A stretch of 22,179 nucleotides of DNA from Desulfobacterales bacterium (GTDB lineage Bacteria; Desulfobacterota; Desulfobacteria; Desulfobacterales; RPRI01). The notes under the pieces are model-generated. The model saw only the letters and a list, made by a program, of their open reading frames with translations, did not search any database and was not told the DNA's origin. The DNA lies in contig JAGVOC010000410.1 in the NCBI GenBank assembly GCA_020052975.1, positions 1-22,179 on the forward strand, in the 5' to 3' direction. How positions within the stretch are numbered: the first letter of the stretch is position 1; the number at the start of each line of letters is the position of its first letter. This document shows positions 1 to 5,228 of the stretch, one piece after another. The position numbers and the translations under genes were made by a program.

Positions 1-306
1 ATCCTCAACAGTCCTGCAGGAGAGGCAGATAAAATGGTGATGATGGGAAGGATTCAGACAGAAGTAATAATACAATTGACGGTTTGGGTGGGTAACCTTT
101 GAGATGACATCGCCCTGGGCAAGCTCCTCCAGATTGCGGTAGACTGTCGGAAGGCCTACCCGCGAGAACTGCTCCCTGAGCTTCCTCCATACTTCCTCGG
201 GGCTCAGGTAGACTGACTCGTTCTTGAGGATCTCGAGTATGGCAATCCGCTTCGGGGTTACTTTCAGATTCAGCTGCCTGAGGGTTTGAGAAAATTCTTT
301 TTTCAT
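1..306 (-). CDS. Fur-family metal/peroxide-responsive transcriptional regulator (3' end cut by window edge)
   Basis: The first 102 codons read from the ATG at 304-306 to the window edge without a stop. The N-terminal winged-helix region has the Fur-family pattern: KVTPKRIAILEIL (residues 15-27), LSPEEVW (34-40) and the recognition-helix signature GLPTVYRNLEEL (51-62). The start of the dimerisation/metal-binding domain follows, with the run HHHHF (88-92) and the first zinc-site pair CLSC (94-97). The family binds DNA as metal-loaded dimers (Fur, Zur, Nur, Mur, PerR); the subfamily cannot be settled because the C-terminal ligands lie outside the window. A near-perfect palindrome sits just upstream of the start, consistent with autoregulation. 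The TonB and His-rich metal genes nearby make a metal-uptake regulator likely. Family confidence is high, ligand unknown. Confidence 0.93.
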   Translation of the reverse strand, partial: MKKEFSQTLRQLNLKVTPKRIAILEILKNESVYLSPEEVWRKLREQFSRVGLPTVYRNLEELAQGDVISKVTHPNRQLYYYFCLNPSHHHHFICLSCRTVED

Positions 307-316
307 TGCCTGCCAA

Positions 317-346
317 TAAATAGAAACCGTTTCTATTTAAATAGAT
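317..346. promoter_or_regulatory. Overlapping palindromes upstream of the Fur-family gene (candidate operator)
   Basis: Positions 317-339 form a perfect inverted repeat with 11-nt arms around one central base (arm TAAATAGAAAC). Positions 332-345 form a second perfect 14-bp palindrome, TCTATTTAAATAGA, which shares the middle half-site. Three AAATAGA-type half-sites therefore occur at 318-324, 332-338 (inverted) and 339-345. The block starts 11 bp upstream of the regulator's ATG. Overlapping half-sites at a fixed step are typical of Fur-family operators, where dimers pack on opposite faces of the helix. The sequence is not the E. coli Fur consensus, so the cognate regulator is inferred. I did not see this motif upstream of the TonB or receptor operons. 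Confidence 0.62.
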
Positions 347-552
347 TCCGGCAGAGATGTCAAGAGGATATCAGGAAAAGGTTTGTATGCTTCGTGGAAG
401 GGTTGGCATTCCGTATGTGCAGCCTTCTTCTCAAAGCAGGATATCTTTACCAGTGGTCACCCTGCCCGTAAAACTTTTCATTGCCTGTTGAGTATTTTTC
501 ATTCTGCATTATTATTACTTCGGCAATTAAACAGATGAAAGATTTACCGTGC

Positions 553-648
553 TGTCATTCCGGCTTGTCCGGAATCTTTCTTCGGTTCTTGTCTCTATGT
601 GCCTCTATTCGGAAAGATTCCCGACGCGCTGCACTTGCGGGAATGACA
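553..648. repeat. MITE-like inverted-repeat element, TGTCATTCC...GGAATGACA ends
   Basis: This 96-bp segment has terminal inverted repeats beginning TGTCATTCC and ending GGAATGACA. Its internal arms GGAATCTTTC (571-580) and GAAAGATTCC (612-621) are also complementary, so it can fold into a long imperfect hairpin. Short elements ending in GTCATTCC are common non-autonomous repeats in bacterial genomes; that link is from general knowledge. It lies about 10 bp past the exbD stop and could also end the exbD transcript. The stretch 352-552 between the operator and this element shows nothing I can support. Confidence 0.6.
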
Positions 649-657
649 TTAAAATAT

Positions 658-1068
658 TTACTTGCCGGAGTAATAATTGTTTTTCTCACCACCTCCTTTT
701 TCCGTCTGAATTGCGACTTTCCTGAATCCGAGGTTATTGATAATATCGAGGACATCCACAAATACCTGAAGCCTGATGTCCCTGTCTGCACGGATTACGA
801 TTGACGTTTCCCTTTCCAAATGCATTACGTGCTGCTTCATCTGCTCGAGGGCCATGGGAGCGGCGTTGAAATAGATCGTTCCGTCCCTGTGTATGGATAT
901 GGTCTGGTTTTTCAGAATCTCTTTCTGCTCTGCAGAGGCCTTCGGCAATGATACATTGATCATTCCCGAGGCGATGAATGTCGATGTAGTAAGGACGATC
1001 GTCAGCAGCACGAGCATCACATCAACCAGCGGAATGACATTCATATAATCAAATTCTTTTTCTTCCAT
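658..1068 (-). CDS. exbD: ExbD-type energy-transducing biopolymer transport protein
   Basis: This 136-residue protein has a short cytoplasmic N-terminus, one transmembrane helix (about residues 11-33) and a periplasmic ExbD/TolR domain. The helix carries the proton-pathway aspartate in [12 protein letters not shown] (D16), equivalent to the essential Asp of ExbD/TolR. The periplasmic part shows the expected VSLPKA and VVIRAD-like pattern ([31 protein letters not shown]). With ExbB it forms the proton-driven motor that energises TonB. Its start overlaps the 3' end of exbB by 20 bp, so the two are probably translationally coupled. The length is normal for the family. TolR is the alternative name, but the adjacent tonB favours ExbD. 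Confidence 0.92.
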   Translation of the reverse strand: MEEKEFDYMNVIPLVDVMLVLLTIVLTTSTFIASGMINVSLPKASAEQKEILKNQTISIHRDGTIYFNAAPMALEQMKQHVMHLERETSIVIRADRDIRLQVFVDVLDIINNLGFRKVAIQTEKGGGEKNNYYSGK

Positions 1069-1483
1069 TCATACTCTCCCATTCTGCCAAAAGTACTTTC
1101 ACCCTTCTCAGAAGAAAGTTATAAAAGGTGATAGAAGGTATGGCGACGACAAGCCCTATCGCGGTAGCCTTCAGCGCAAGGGCAAGCCCTGTCATGATCC
1201 TGCTCGTGTCGATTAGCCCTTCCTGTCCGATCGTGTAAAACGTCAGCATAATTCCGAGCACAGTGCCAAGCAGACCTATGTATGGCGCGTTGCTTCCCAC
1301 GGTCGCGATAATGTGGAGTTTATGGGTGAGGGTTATCTCAAGTGTCCTTCTGTCATCAAAGTCCCCGAGTCTGATGTTGCGGTATACGAGTATTCTCTCG
1401 AGCGCAATTGATACCGCTATGATACTCATGACCACGAGGAGTCCTATGACCCCGTAATCGACTGTCGCCTTAAGCCATTCCAT
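1049..1483 (-). CDS. exbB: ExbB/MotA/TolQ-family proton channel protein
   Basis: This 144-residue inner-membrane protein has three predicted hydrophobic segments, near residues 12-31, 66-86 and 100-125. The family signature runs through [20 protein letters not shown] (63-82) and the last helix, with [23 protein letters not shown]. ExbB pentamers surround an ExbD dimer and use the proton gradient to drive TonB. At 144 residues it is shorter than E. coli ExbB (about 240) and lacks a long cytoplasmic loop, as in compact ExbB forms of several phyla. It sits 21 bp after tonB and overlaps exbD, giving a tonB-exbB-exbD operon. MotA and TolQ are the alternatives; the context settles it. Confidence 0.92.
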   Translation of the reverse strand: MEWLKATVDYGVIGLLVVMSIIAVSIALERILVYRNIRLGDFDDRRTLEITLTHKLHIIATVGSNAPYIGLLGTVLGIMLTFYTIGQEGLIDTSRIMTGLALALKATAIGLVVAIPSITFYNFLLRRVKVLLAEWESMNGRKRI

Positions 1484-1504
1484 ATCTCTATCTCCTTTGC
1501 TGTT

Positions 1505-2239
1505 CTATCCCCTTTTCAGAACATAACGGATGGTGAGCAGAGCCTTCGAAGCTACGCTTACCCCTTTTTCCTGCGCAGGGGAAAAGGTCGACATTTTCAC
1601 CGCTTCGAGGGCTGATTCCGTAAAGCCATATCCTGCTGATTCAATTACTTCGACATTGAGGAGTCTGCCTTTTTCGTTTATGTGCAGACGCAAAATAACC
1701 TTGCCCTGCTTGCCGAGTTTTTTTGCCATCATGGGATACACAGGCATTTGCCTTCTCAAAAAAGTTGGGGCGCCGCTCGAACCGAACTCGGTTTCCAATA
1801 CCCCGCTGCCGGCGGAGGAGGCAATATATTCAACATTGCCGGCAGCGCTTTCCGATACCTGTTGCTGTGCTCCCCGGGGCTGTTGCGCAGGTTCGGGTGC
1901 GCTTGCCACTTTCACGGCGTCAGGACTTTCAGTAACCTCGTCCCTGATAACCGCCTCAGGCTCTTCAACAGGGGGTTCCTGTATCTCAGGAACTTCTTCT
2001 CTTGCCTCGTTCGTGACCGGCCCGGCTGCTTTGGGCTTTTTCATCTCTCCGGCTGGACGAGGCGCCTGAACCGTCTCTTCTCCCATTTGGGCAAACTGGA
2101 GATAGTATGTTTTTATCTCCCTGCCGCTTTTGATGAACGAAAGTCCGAAAAACACCATAAAGATAAGTGAATGGATGGCAAGCGACGTTATAAGCCCGTA
2201 ACGCTGCTCGTTGTTGTATTCCAGACTCCGGGTCTTCAT
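1505..2239 (-). CDS. tonB: TonB energy-transduction protein
   Basis: TonB couples the ExbBD motor to outer-membrane receptors. From the ATG at 2237-2239 the protein has 244 residues: a cytoplasmic N-terminus, one transmembrane anchor (about residues 16-34, ITSLAIHSLIFMVFFGLSF) and a Pro/Glu-rich periplasmic spacer (about 50-140). It ends in a TonB C-terminal domain with PVYPMMAKKLGKQGKVILRL and VIESAGYGFTESALEAVK, finishing in YVLKRG. The frame stays open upstream to a GTG at 2302, but that codon lies inside the T-tailed hairpin of the upstream RNA element and would put 21 unusual residues before the normal start, so I prefer the ATG. First gene of the minus-strand tonB-exbB-exbD operon; the promoter may be that of the upstream RNA locus. 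Confidence 0.9.
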   Translation of the reverse strand: MKTRSLEYNNEQRYGLITSLAIHSLIFMVFFGLSFIKSGREIKTYYLQFAQMGEETVQAPRPAGEMKKPKAAGPVTNEAREEVPEIQEPPVEEPEAVIRDEVTESPDAVKVASAPEPAQQPRGAQQQVSESAAGNVEYIASSAGSGVLETEFGSSGAPTFLRRQMPVYPMMAKKLGKQGKVILRLHINEKGRLLNVEVIESAGYGFTESALEAVKMSTFSPAQEKGVSVASKALLTIRYVLKRG

Positions 2240-2287
2240 TTGCAAGTTCGTATCCCTTTGCTGTCTAATTTCTGGTAAATATATGGT

Positions 2288-2393
2288 AAAAGAAAAAGCC
2301 ACGAAAGCAATGCCTTCTCGGCATCTGCAGCCTTCGTGGCTTTAAGTTCTTATATTTGCTTTGCTAACAGATCCTGAACTTCTTGTTCCGGAT
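2288..2393 (-). ncRNA. Candidate structured RNA, copy 1 (small RNA or tonB-operon leader)
   Basis: Read on the minus strand, a TTGACA-18 bp-TATCGT promoter is followed six bases later by a 5' hairpin (2371-2393; arms TCCGGAAC and GTTCAGGA, one mismatch). Then come an A-rich linker and a long terminator-like hairpin with arms AAAGCCACGAA (near 2342) and TTCGTGGCTTT (near 2297). That hairpin holds an inner stem ATGCC/GGCAT. T5-C-T4 follows, so an RNA of about 105 nt would end near 2288. A second copy with the same promoter spacing and hairpins lies at 7402-7508. It could be an independent small RNA, or an attenuated leader of tonB, whose ATG lies 49 bp further on. It matches no RNA family I know. 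The rest of 2240-2522 holds only the promoters listed separately. Confidence 0.5.
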
Positions 2394-2399
2394 ATTTTT

Positions 2400-2429
2400 A
2401 CGATACCGGAAAATTTTGTAATATGTCAA
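2400..2429 (-). promoter_or_regulatory. Sigma70-type promoter of RNA copy 1
   Basis: On the minus strand the -35 is TTGACA (2424-2429, exact consensus), the spacer is 18 bp (2406-2423) and the -10 is TATCGT (2400-2405, 4 of 6). Predicted transcription starts at about 2393, at the foot of the first hairpin. The arrangement recurs at 7515-7544 with the same spacing, which supports it as real. A perfect 10-bp palindrome CACATATGTG (2430-2439) abuts the -35. Confidence 0.55.
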
Positions 2430-2460
2430 CACATATGTGGAATTCAATCCAGATCAATTA

Positions 2461-2489
2461 TTGACAAATTTACTTAAATGTATGATACT
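2461..2489 (+). promoter_or_regulatory. Sigma70-type promoter for the first DUF4143 ATPase
   Basis: TTGACA (2461-2466) and GATACT (2484-2489, 4 of 6) are separated by 17 bp, placing a start near 2496, about 27 nt before the ATPase ATG. The promoter faces away from the RNA copy 1 promoter, with the palindrome at 2430-2439 between the two -35 boxes. It is the only promoter-like sequence I see before this gene. Confidence 0.5.
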
Positions 2490-2522
2490 CCTTAATAGTT
2501 TAACTAAAAGGGAATTATATCC

Positions 2523-3686
2523 ATGGAACAGACTATAGACAGGATGCTGAAGCTCAGGTTGCCGAAAGGTCAGTCCGCCTTCCTGTGGGGACCGAGGAAG
2601 ACAGGTAAAACTACGTTCCTCAGGACTGCCTTTCCGCAGAGCCTTTATTATGATTTGCTTCAGACCGACCTTTTCTTCGAATTCGTCAGGCGTCCCTTCC
2701 TTCTGCGAGAACAGCTTCTTGCGGCGGACCCGAAGCGCTTGAAGGATCCGGTTATTATAGACGAGGTGCAGAAGGTGCCCCAGCTGCTCGACGAAGTCCA
2801 CTGGCTTATCGAGAACAAGGACCTGCGGTTCATACTGTGCGGTTCCAGCGCAAGGAAACTGAAACGGGGGAAGGCGAATCTGCTTGGAGGACGCGCCTGG
2901 CGTTATGAGATGCACCCCCTTGTGTCGGCAGAGGTTGCTGATTTTGAGTTACTCAGAGCGCTTAACCGGGGAATGATACCCAGTCACTATATGCAGGAGG
3001 AATACCGGAAATCACTCCAGGCATATGTCCGGGACTATCTCAAGTTAGAAGTGTTTGACGAAGGGTTGACCCGGAATATCCCGGCCTTTTCACGGTTCTT
3101 CGATGCCATGGGATATTCCCACGGGGAACTGACGAACTATGCGAACATCGCCAGGGACTCCGGTATCGATGCGAAGACTGTCAAAGAATATTATCAGATA
3201 CTTATCGACACATTGCTCGGCACAATGATCGAGCCATACAAGAAAAGGCAGGACCGTCATGTGATAATCAAGGCCGGCAAATTTTATCTTTTTGATGTCG
3301 GCGTTGCCGGAGCCATTACCCGCCGCCAGATTCCACAAGAGAAAGGTGAACAGTTTGGGAAGGCCATCGAACATTTTATTCTCATGGAAATACTTGCCCA
3401 TCGTGCATACAGGGAACTGGATTACGACGTGAATTTCTGGCGAACAAAGTCAGGATTGGAAGTGGATTTCATTTTAGGTCAGGGTGAAGTTGCTATCGAG
3501 GTAAAAGGAAAGAACCGAATCGATACCACAGACCTGCGGCCACTTAAGTCGTTTATCCAGGAGTATCGTCCGGCAAAAGCGTTGGTTGTTTGCAACGAAC
3601 GCGCTCCACGGATGCATGAGGGCATTCGTATTTTGCCGTGGCATGATTTTCTGAAAATGCTATGGAATGGAGAAGTGATATCGTGA
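2523..3686 (+). CDS. AAA (AAA_14)-DUF4143 ATP-binding protein, copy 1
   Basis: This 387-residue protein has an N-terminal P-loop ATPase with Walker A GPRKTGKTT (23-31), Walker B PVIIDEVQ (76-83) and a sensor-like ILCGSSARKL. A helical/winged-helix middle is followed by a DUF4143 C-terminal domain with the PD-(D/E)XK-like pattern EVDFIL...VAIEVKGK (about 311-327), next to the FWRTKSG motif usual in this family. The biochemical role of these abundant proteins is not established. The C-terminal motif suggests a nuclease-related fold, but activity is unproven. The start has an AAGGGA ribosome-binding site 10 nt upstream. It is the only plus-strand gene in the left half, running against the metal operons, and it sits between RNA copy 1 and His-rich peptide gene 1. 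A divergent relative lies at 7580-8821. Confidence 0.88.
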   Translation: MEQTIDRMLKLRLPKGQSAFLWGPRKTGKTTFLRTAFPQSLYYDLLQTDLFFEFVRRPFLLREQLLAADPKRLKDPVIIDEVQKVPQLLDEVHWLIENKDLRFILCGSSARKLKRGKANLLGGRAWRYEMHPLVSAEVADFELLRALNRGMIPSHYMQEEYRKSLQAYVRDYLKLEVFDEGLTRNIPAFSRFFDAMGYSHGELTNYANIARDSGIDAKTVKEYYQILIDTLLGTMIEPYKKRQDRHVIIKAGKFYLFDVGVAGAITRRQIPQEKGEQFGKAIEHFILMEILAHRAYRELDYDVNFWRTKSGLEVDFILGQGEVAIEVKGKNRIDTTDLRPLKSFIQEYRPAKALVVCNERAPRMHEGIRILPWHDFLKMLWNGEVIS

Positions 3687-3744
3687 AAAAATGTTGGGTA
3701 CCTGTCTCTTGATGGAGTCGTCAGGTAAGGCAAGTATACTTGCC

Positions 3745-3833
3745 AAAAAAAGGGAAGCCACGAATACCTGCCAAGTCTTCTGACCCAGCTTCAGCCTTCG
3801 TGGCTTATTTCTTAAAAACTATGGCTTCCCTTT
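3745..3833 (-). terminator. Terminator of His-rich peptide gene 1, with three competing arms
   Basis: In the minus direction the hairpin starts inside the peptide's TAA stop. Arm 1 (3833-3822, AAAGGGAAGCCA) is perfectly complementary to arm 3 (3760-3749), which is followed by a T run (3751-3745). A middle arm (3806-3797, AAGCCACGAA) can instead pair with TTCGTGGCTT (3764-3755), which overlaps arm 3. Both folds place a GC-rich stem before the T run, so both fit intrinsic termination. The copy at 8971-9057 differs at 7 of 87 positions by my count. Confidence 0.72.
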
Positions 3834-3993
3834 AATGACAGCACTTGTGCGGGTGTTTGTGGTGGTCGTCATCGTGAGTATGCTCATGTTTATGCTTTGC
3901 TACTAAATGTTTGTGTTTATGGCCATCGTGAGAATGAGTCATCTCCTTGTGCTCATGCTCGTGTTCATGCTTGTCCTTGTTATGGCAGCACAT
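3832..3993 (-). CDS. His/Cys-rich small metal-binding peptide (53 aa), copy 1
   Basis: The 54-codon frame from ATG (3991-3993) to TAA (3832-3834) encodes 53 residues with 19 His and 4 Cys. It begins MCCHNKDK, has an HEHEHEH run and alternating H-K-H, H-E-H and H-D-D clusters, and ends HKCCH. A strong ribosome-binding site (GGAGGTG) lies 7 nt before the start and an intrinsic terminator begins in the stop codon, so it is a complete gene unit. Such proteins (for example Helicobacter Hpn) bind or store Ni(II) and related ions; that role here is inference. No signal peptide is visible, so it is probably cytoplasmic. It follows the receptor-DUF4198-CbiL-like operon on the same strand and may also be transcribed from its own promoter. 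A copy at 9058-9219 keeps all His and Cys and the length, which supports selection on the protein. Confidence 0.85.
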   Translation of the reverse strand: MCCHNKDKHEHEHEHKEMTHSHDGHKHKHLVAKHKHEHTHDDDHHKHPHKCCH

Positions 3994-4000
3994 CTCTCAT

Positions 4001-4029
4001 CACCTCCCTCCTTTATGTATAGTATACCA
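4001..4029 (-). promoter_or_regulatory. Extended -10 promoter and strong ribosome-binding site of peptide gene 1
   Basis: On the minus strand TGGTATACT (4021-4029) is an extended -10 (TGn plus TATACT, 5 of 6). No good -35 is visible, which suits an extended -10 promoter. The palindrome GTATAGTATAC (4017-4027) overlaps the -10. The Shine-Dalgarno GGAGGTG is at 4001-4007. Confidence 0.42.
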
Positions 4030-4061
4030 CTAACAAACCTGATTTTTTAGCCCCTTATACT

Positions 4062-4502
4062 TCATATCTCTTTTTTCCTCGATTTCACCAGCGCCCATAA
4101 TCCGAAAAACGCCAGAAGAAAGCTGATACCGATAAAGACCTGTGTATACTTTGCCACCAGGGGTTTCTTGAACGATTCCATAAAGAGGTTTTCATCCACT
4201 TCAACCTCTATCTGTGCTCCATGCATACCGTGTTCGGATTCCCCGGAAACTTTAATCAACCATTGGCCCTGCCTGTCGGGGAGGAAAGAGACAAAACCAT
4301 TTTTATCGGTTCTGCCTTTCTGATGTAGAATTTTGTCCCCCGGACCGAATATCTCATATGAGGAATAGCTTGCGGGATCATCCTCAGCATAGAATACACG
4401 TACACTTATGCCTTTATTTTCGACCTGATAATGGACAGAATGGGCTTCTGCCCCTGAGTATATCAGGAGCAGAAGCAGTGTTATCAAAAGACATCTTGAC
4501 AT
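4062..4502 (-). CDS. CbiL/NikL-like membrane-anchored periplasmic protein (putative Ni/Co uptake component)
   Basis: This 146-residue protein has a signal peptide (about 1-20) and a mature N-terminus starting HSVHYQVENKG. A Cna/carboxypeptidase-regulatory-like beta domain (about 25-105, with FYAEDDPAS, GRTDKNGFVSFLP and GQWLIKVSGESEHGMHG) is followed by one C-terminal transmembrane helix (about 120-138) and a basic tail KSRKKEI. This layout is that of the auxiliary CbiL/NikL subunits of energy-coupling nickel/cobalt transporters. The transporter itself (CbiM/NikM, Q, O) is not in the window. The ATG at 4502 shares a base with the upstream gene's TGA (TGATG) and has GAGGT 7 nt ahead, so I prefer it to the GTG one codon earlier. 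It is the last gene of the receptor operon. Metal specificity is inferred. Confidence 0.72.
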   Translation of the reverse strand: MSRCLLITLLLLLIYSGAEAHSVHYQVENKGISVRVFYAEDDPASYSSYEIFGPGDKILHQKGRTDKNGFVSFLPDRQGQWLIKVSGESEHGMHGAQIEVEVDENLFMESFKKPLVAKYTQVFIGISFLLAFFGLWALVKSRKKEI

Positions 4503-5215
4503 CACTTTACCTCAAAAGTCAGAACTGTAGTATAGGACAAATAATCGGCATCAGGGTTATCTTTTGCCGGAATCCTATATTTTGCCAGGATAATCTGCAT
4601 ACCTTTTGCAGAGACTTTTATACTGAAATTACCGTCTTTGTCAGTTCTGCCGGCTTCCGCGTGATTTCCTGTTTCTACAGTAGCTCCTTCAAGAGGTTTC
4701 CCCTCAAAATATATTCTGAGAGGAACCCCCTCATTTGGTTTCATCTTGCAAGGGTTCTTGAGCGGCACAATCTCGAATTTCAGGCCTGAAGCCTTTGTTG
4801 TGTTTTCACTGCAGACAAATAAACCCTTTGCATATTGCGTGGAATAAACTGAGTCAATTATCTGCAACCCTGTTTTTTCAGCCTCTCTTTTAGTAACTCT
4901 CTTTTTTCCATCAGGAGTGGTAACAAGATACCCACCCTCAAATGAAACTGATATCATCGAAACATCCGACTTTGAAGCCAGGTAAACGGCACCCTTTTCA
5001 TTCTTCCTTGTCAATGGCGCCTCCTTGCCATCGCTGTCAAATGCCCTTGCCTCCTTCAATTTTTCAGGTTCGTAGGGGCTTGTCTCAGGCGGATGACCCC
5101 ACAATACTTTATATAAACCGCCTTCTTTTTCTATCCAGAGGTGATGGGCAAATACTGACTGTGTAAAAAGAAAACTGATAACGACCATAGTAAGTTTGAA
5201 CATATTTTTTTTCAT
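4502..5215 (-). CDS. DUF4198 family periplasmic protein (NikK-like metal-binding component)
   Basis: This 237-residue protein has a signal peptide (residues 1-23) whose predicted cleavage leaves HHLWIEKEGG as the mature N-terminus. The aromatic/His start (HxxW or HHLW) is characteristic of DUF4198, a family once mislabelled NikM and found near nickel/cobalt uptake genes and TonB receptors. The rest is a beta-rich domain ending in a transthyretin-like repeat with GVPLRIYFEGKPLEGATVETG and AGRTDKDGNFSIKV. The exposed N-terminal His pair could bind a metal ion; that is inference. It starts 13 nt after the receptor gene, its AGGAG overlaps the receptor's TAG stop, and its own TGA overlaps the next ATG, so all three genes form one coupled operon. 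Confidence 0.78.
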   Translation of the reverse strand: MKKNMFKLTMVVISFLFTQSVFAHHLWIEKEGGLYKVLWGHPPETSPYEPEKLKEARAFDSDGKEAPLTRKNEKGAVYLASKSDVSMISVSFEGGYLVTTPDGKKRVTKREAEKTGLQIIDSVYSTQYAKGLFVCSENTTKASGLKFEIVPLKNPCKMKPNEGVPLRIYFEGKPLEGATVETGNHAEAGRTDKDGNFSIKVSAKGMQIILAKYRIPAKDNPDADYLSYTTVLTFEVK

Positions 5216-5228
5216 GCCTGTTTTTCTC

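Noticed and set aside
5..316. 103-aa minus-strand open frame
   Set aside because: It is a shadow of the Fur-family gene, which occupies another minus-strand frame with clear family motifs and runs off the window edge.
1530..2170. Plus-strand open frames of 70-179 aa opposite tonB
   Set aside because: They are antisense shadows of tonB, low-complexity and without start signals.
2240..2302. GTG start adding 21 residues to TonB
   Set aside because: The codon lies in the T-tailed hairpin of the RNA locus, and the extension is not TonB-like; the ATG at 2239 gives a normal N-terminus and anchor.
3729..3744. Palindrome GGCAAGTATACTTGCC followed by A7, as a terminator of the first ATPase gene
   Set aside because: It is followed by A rather than T on the plus strand, so it does not fit an intrinsic plus-strand terminator; its role is unclear.
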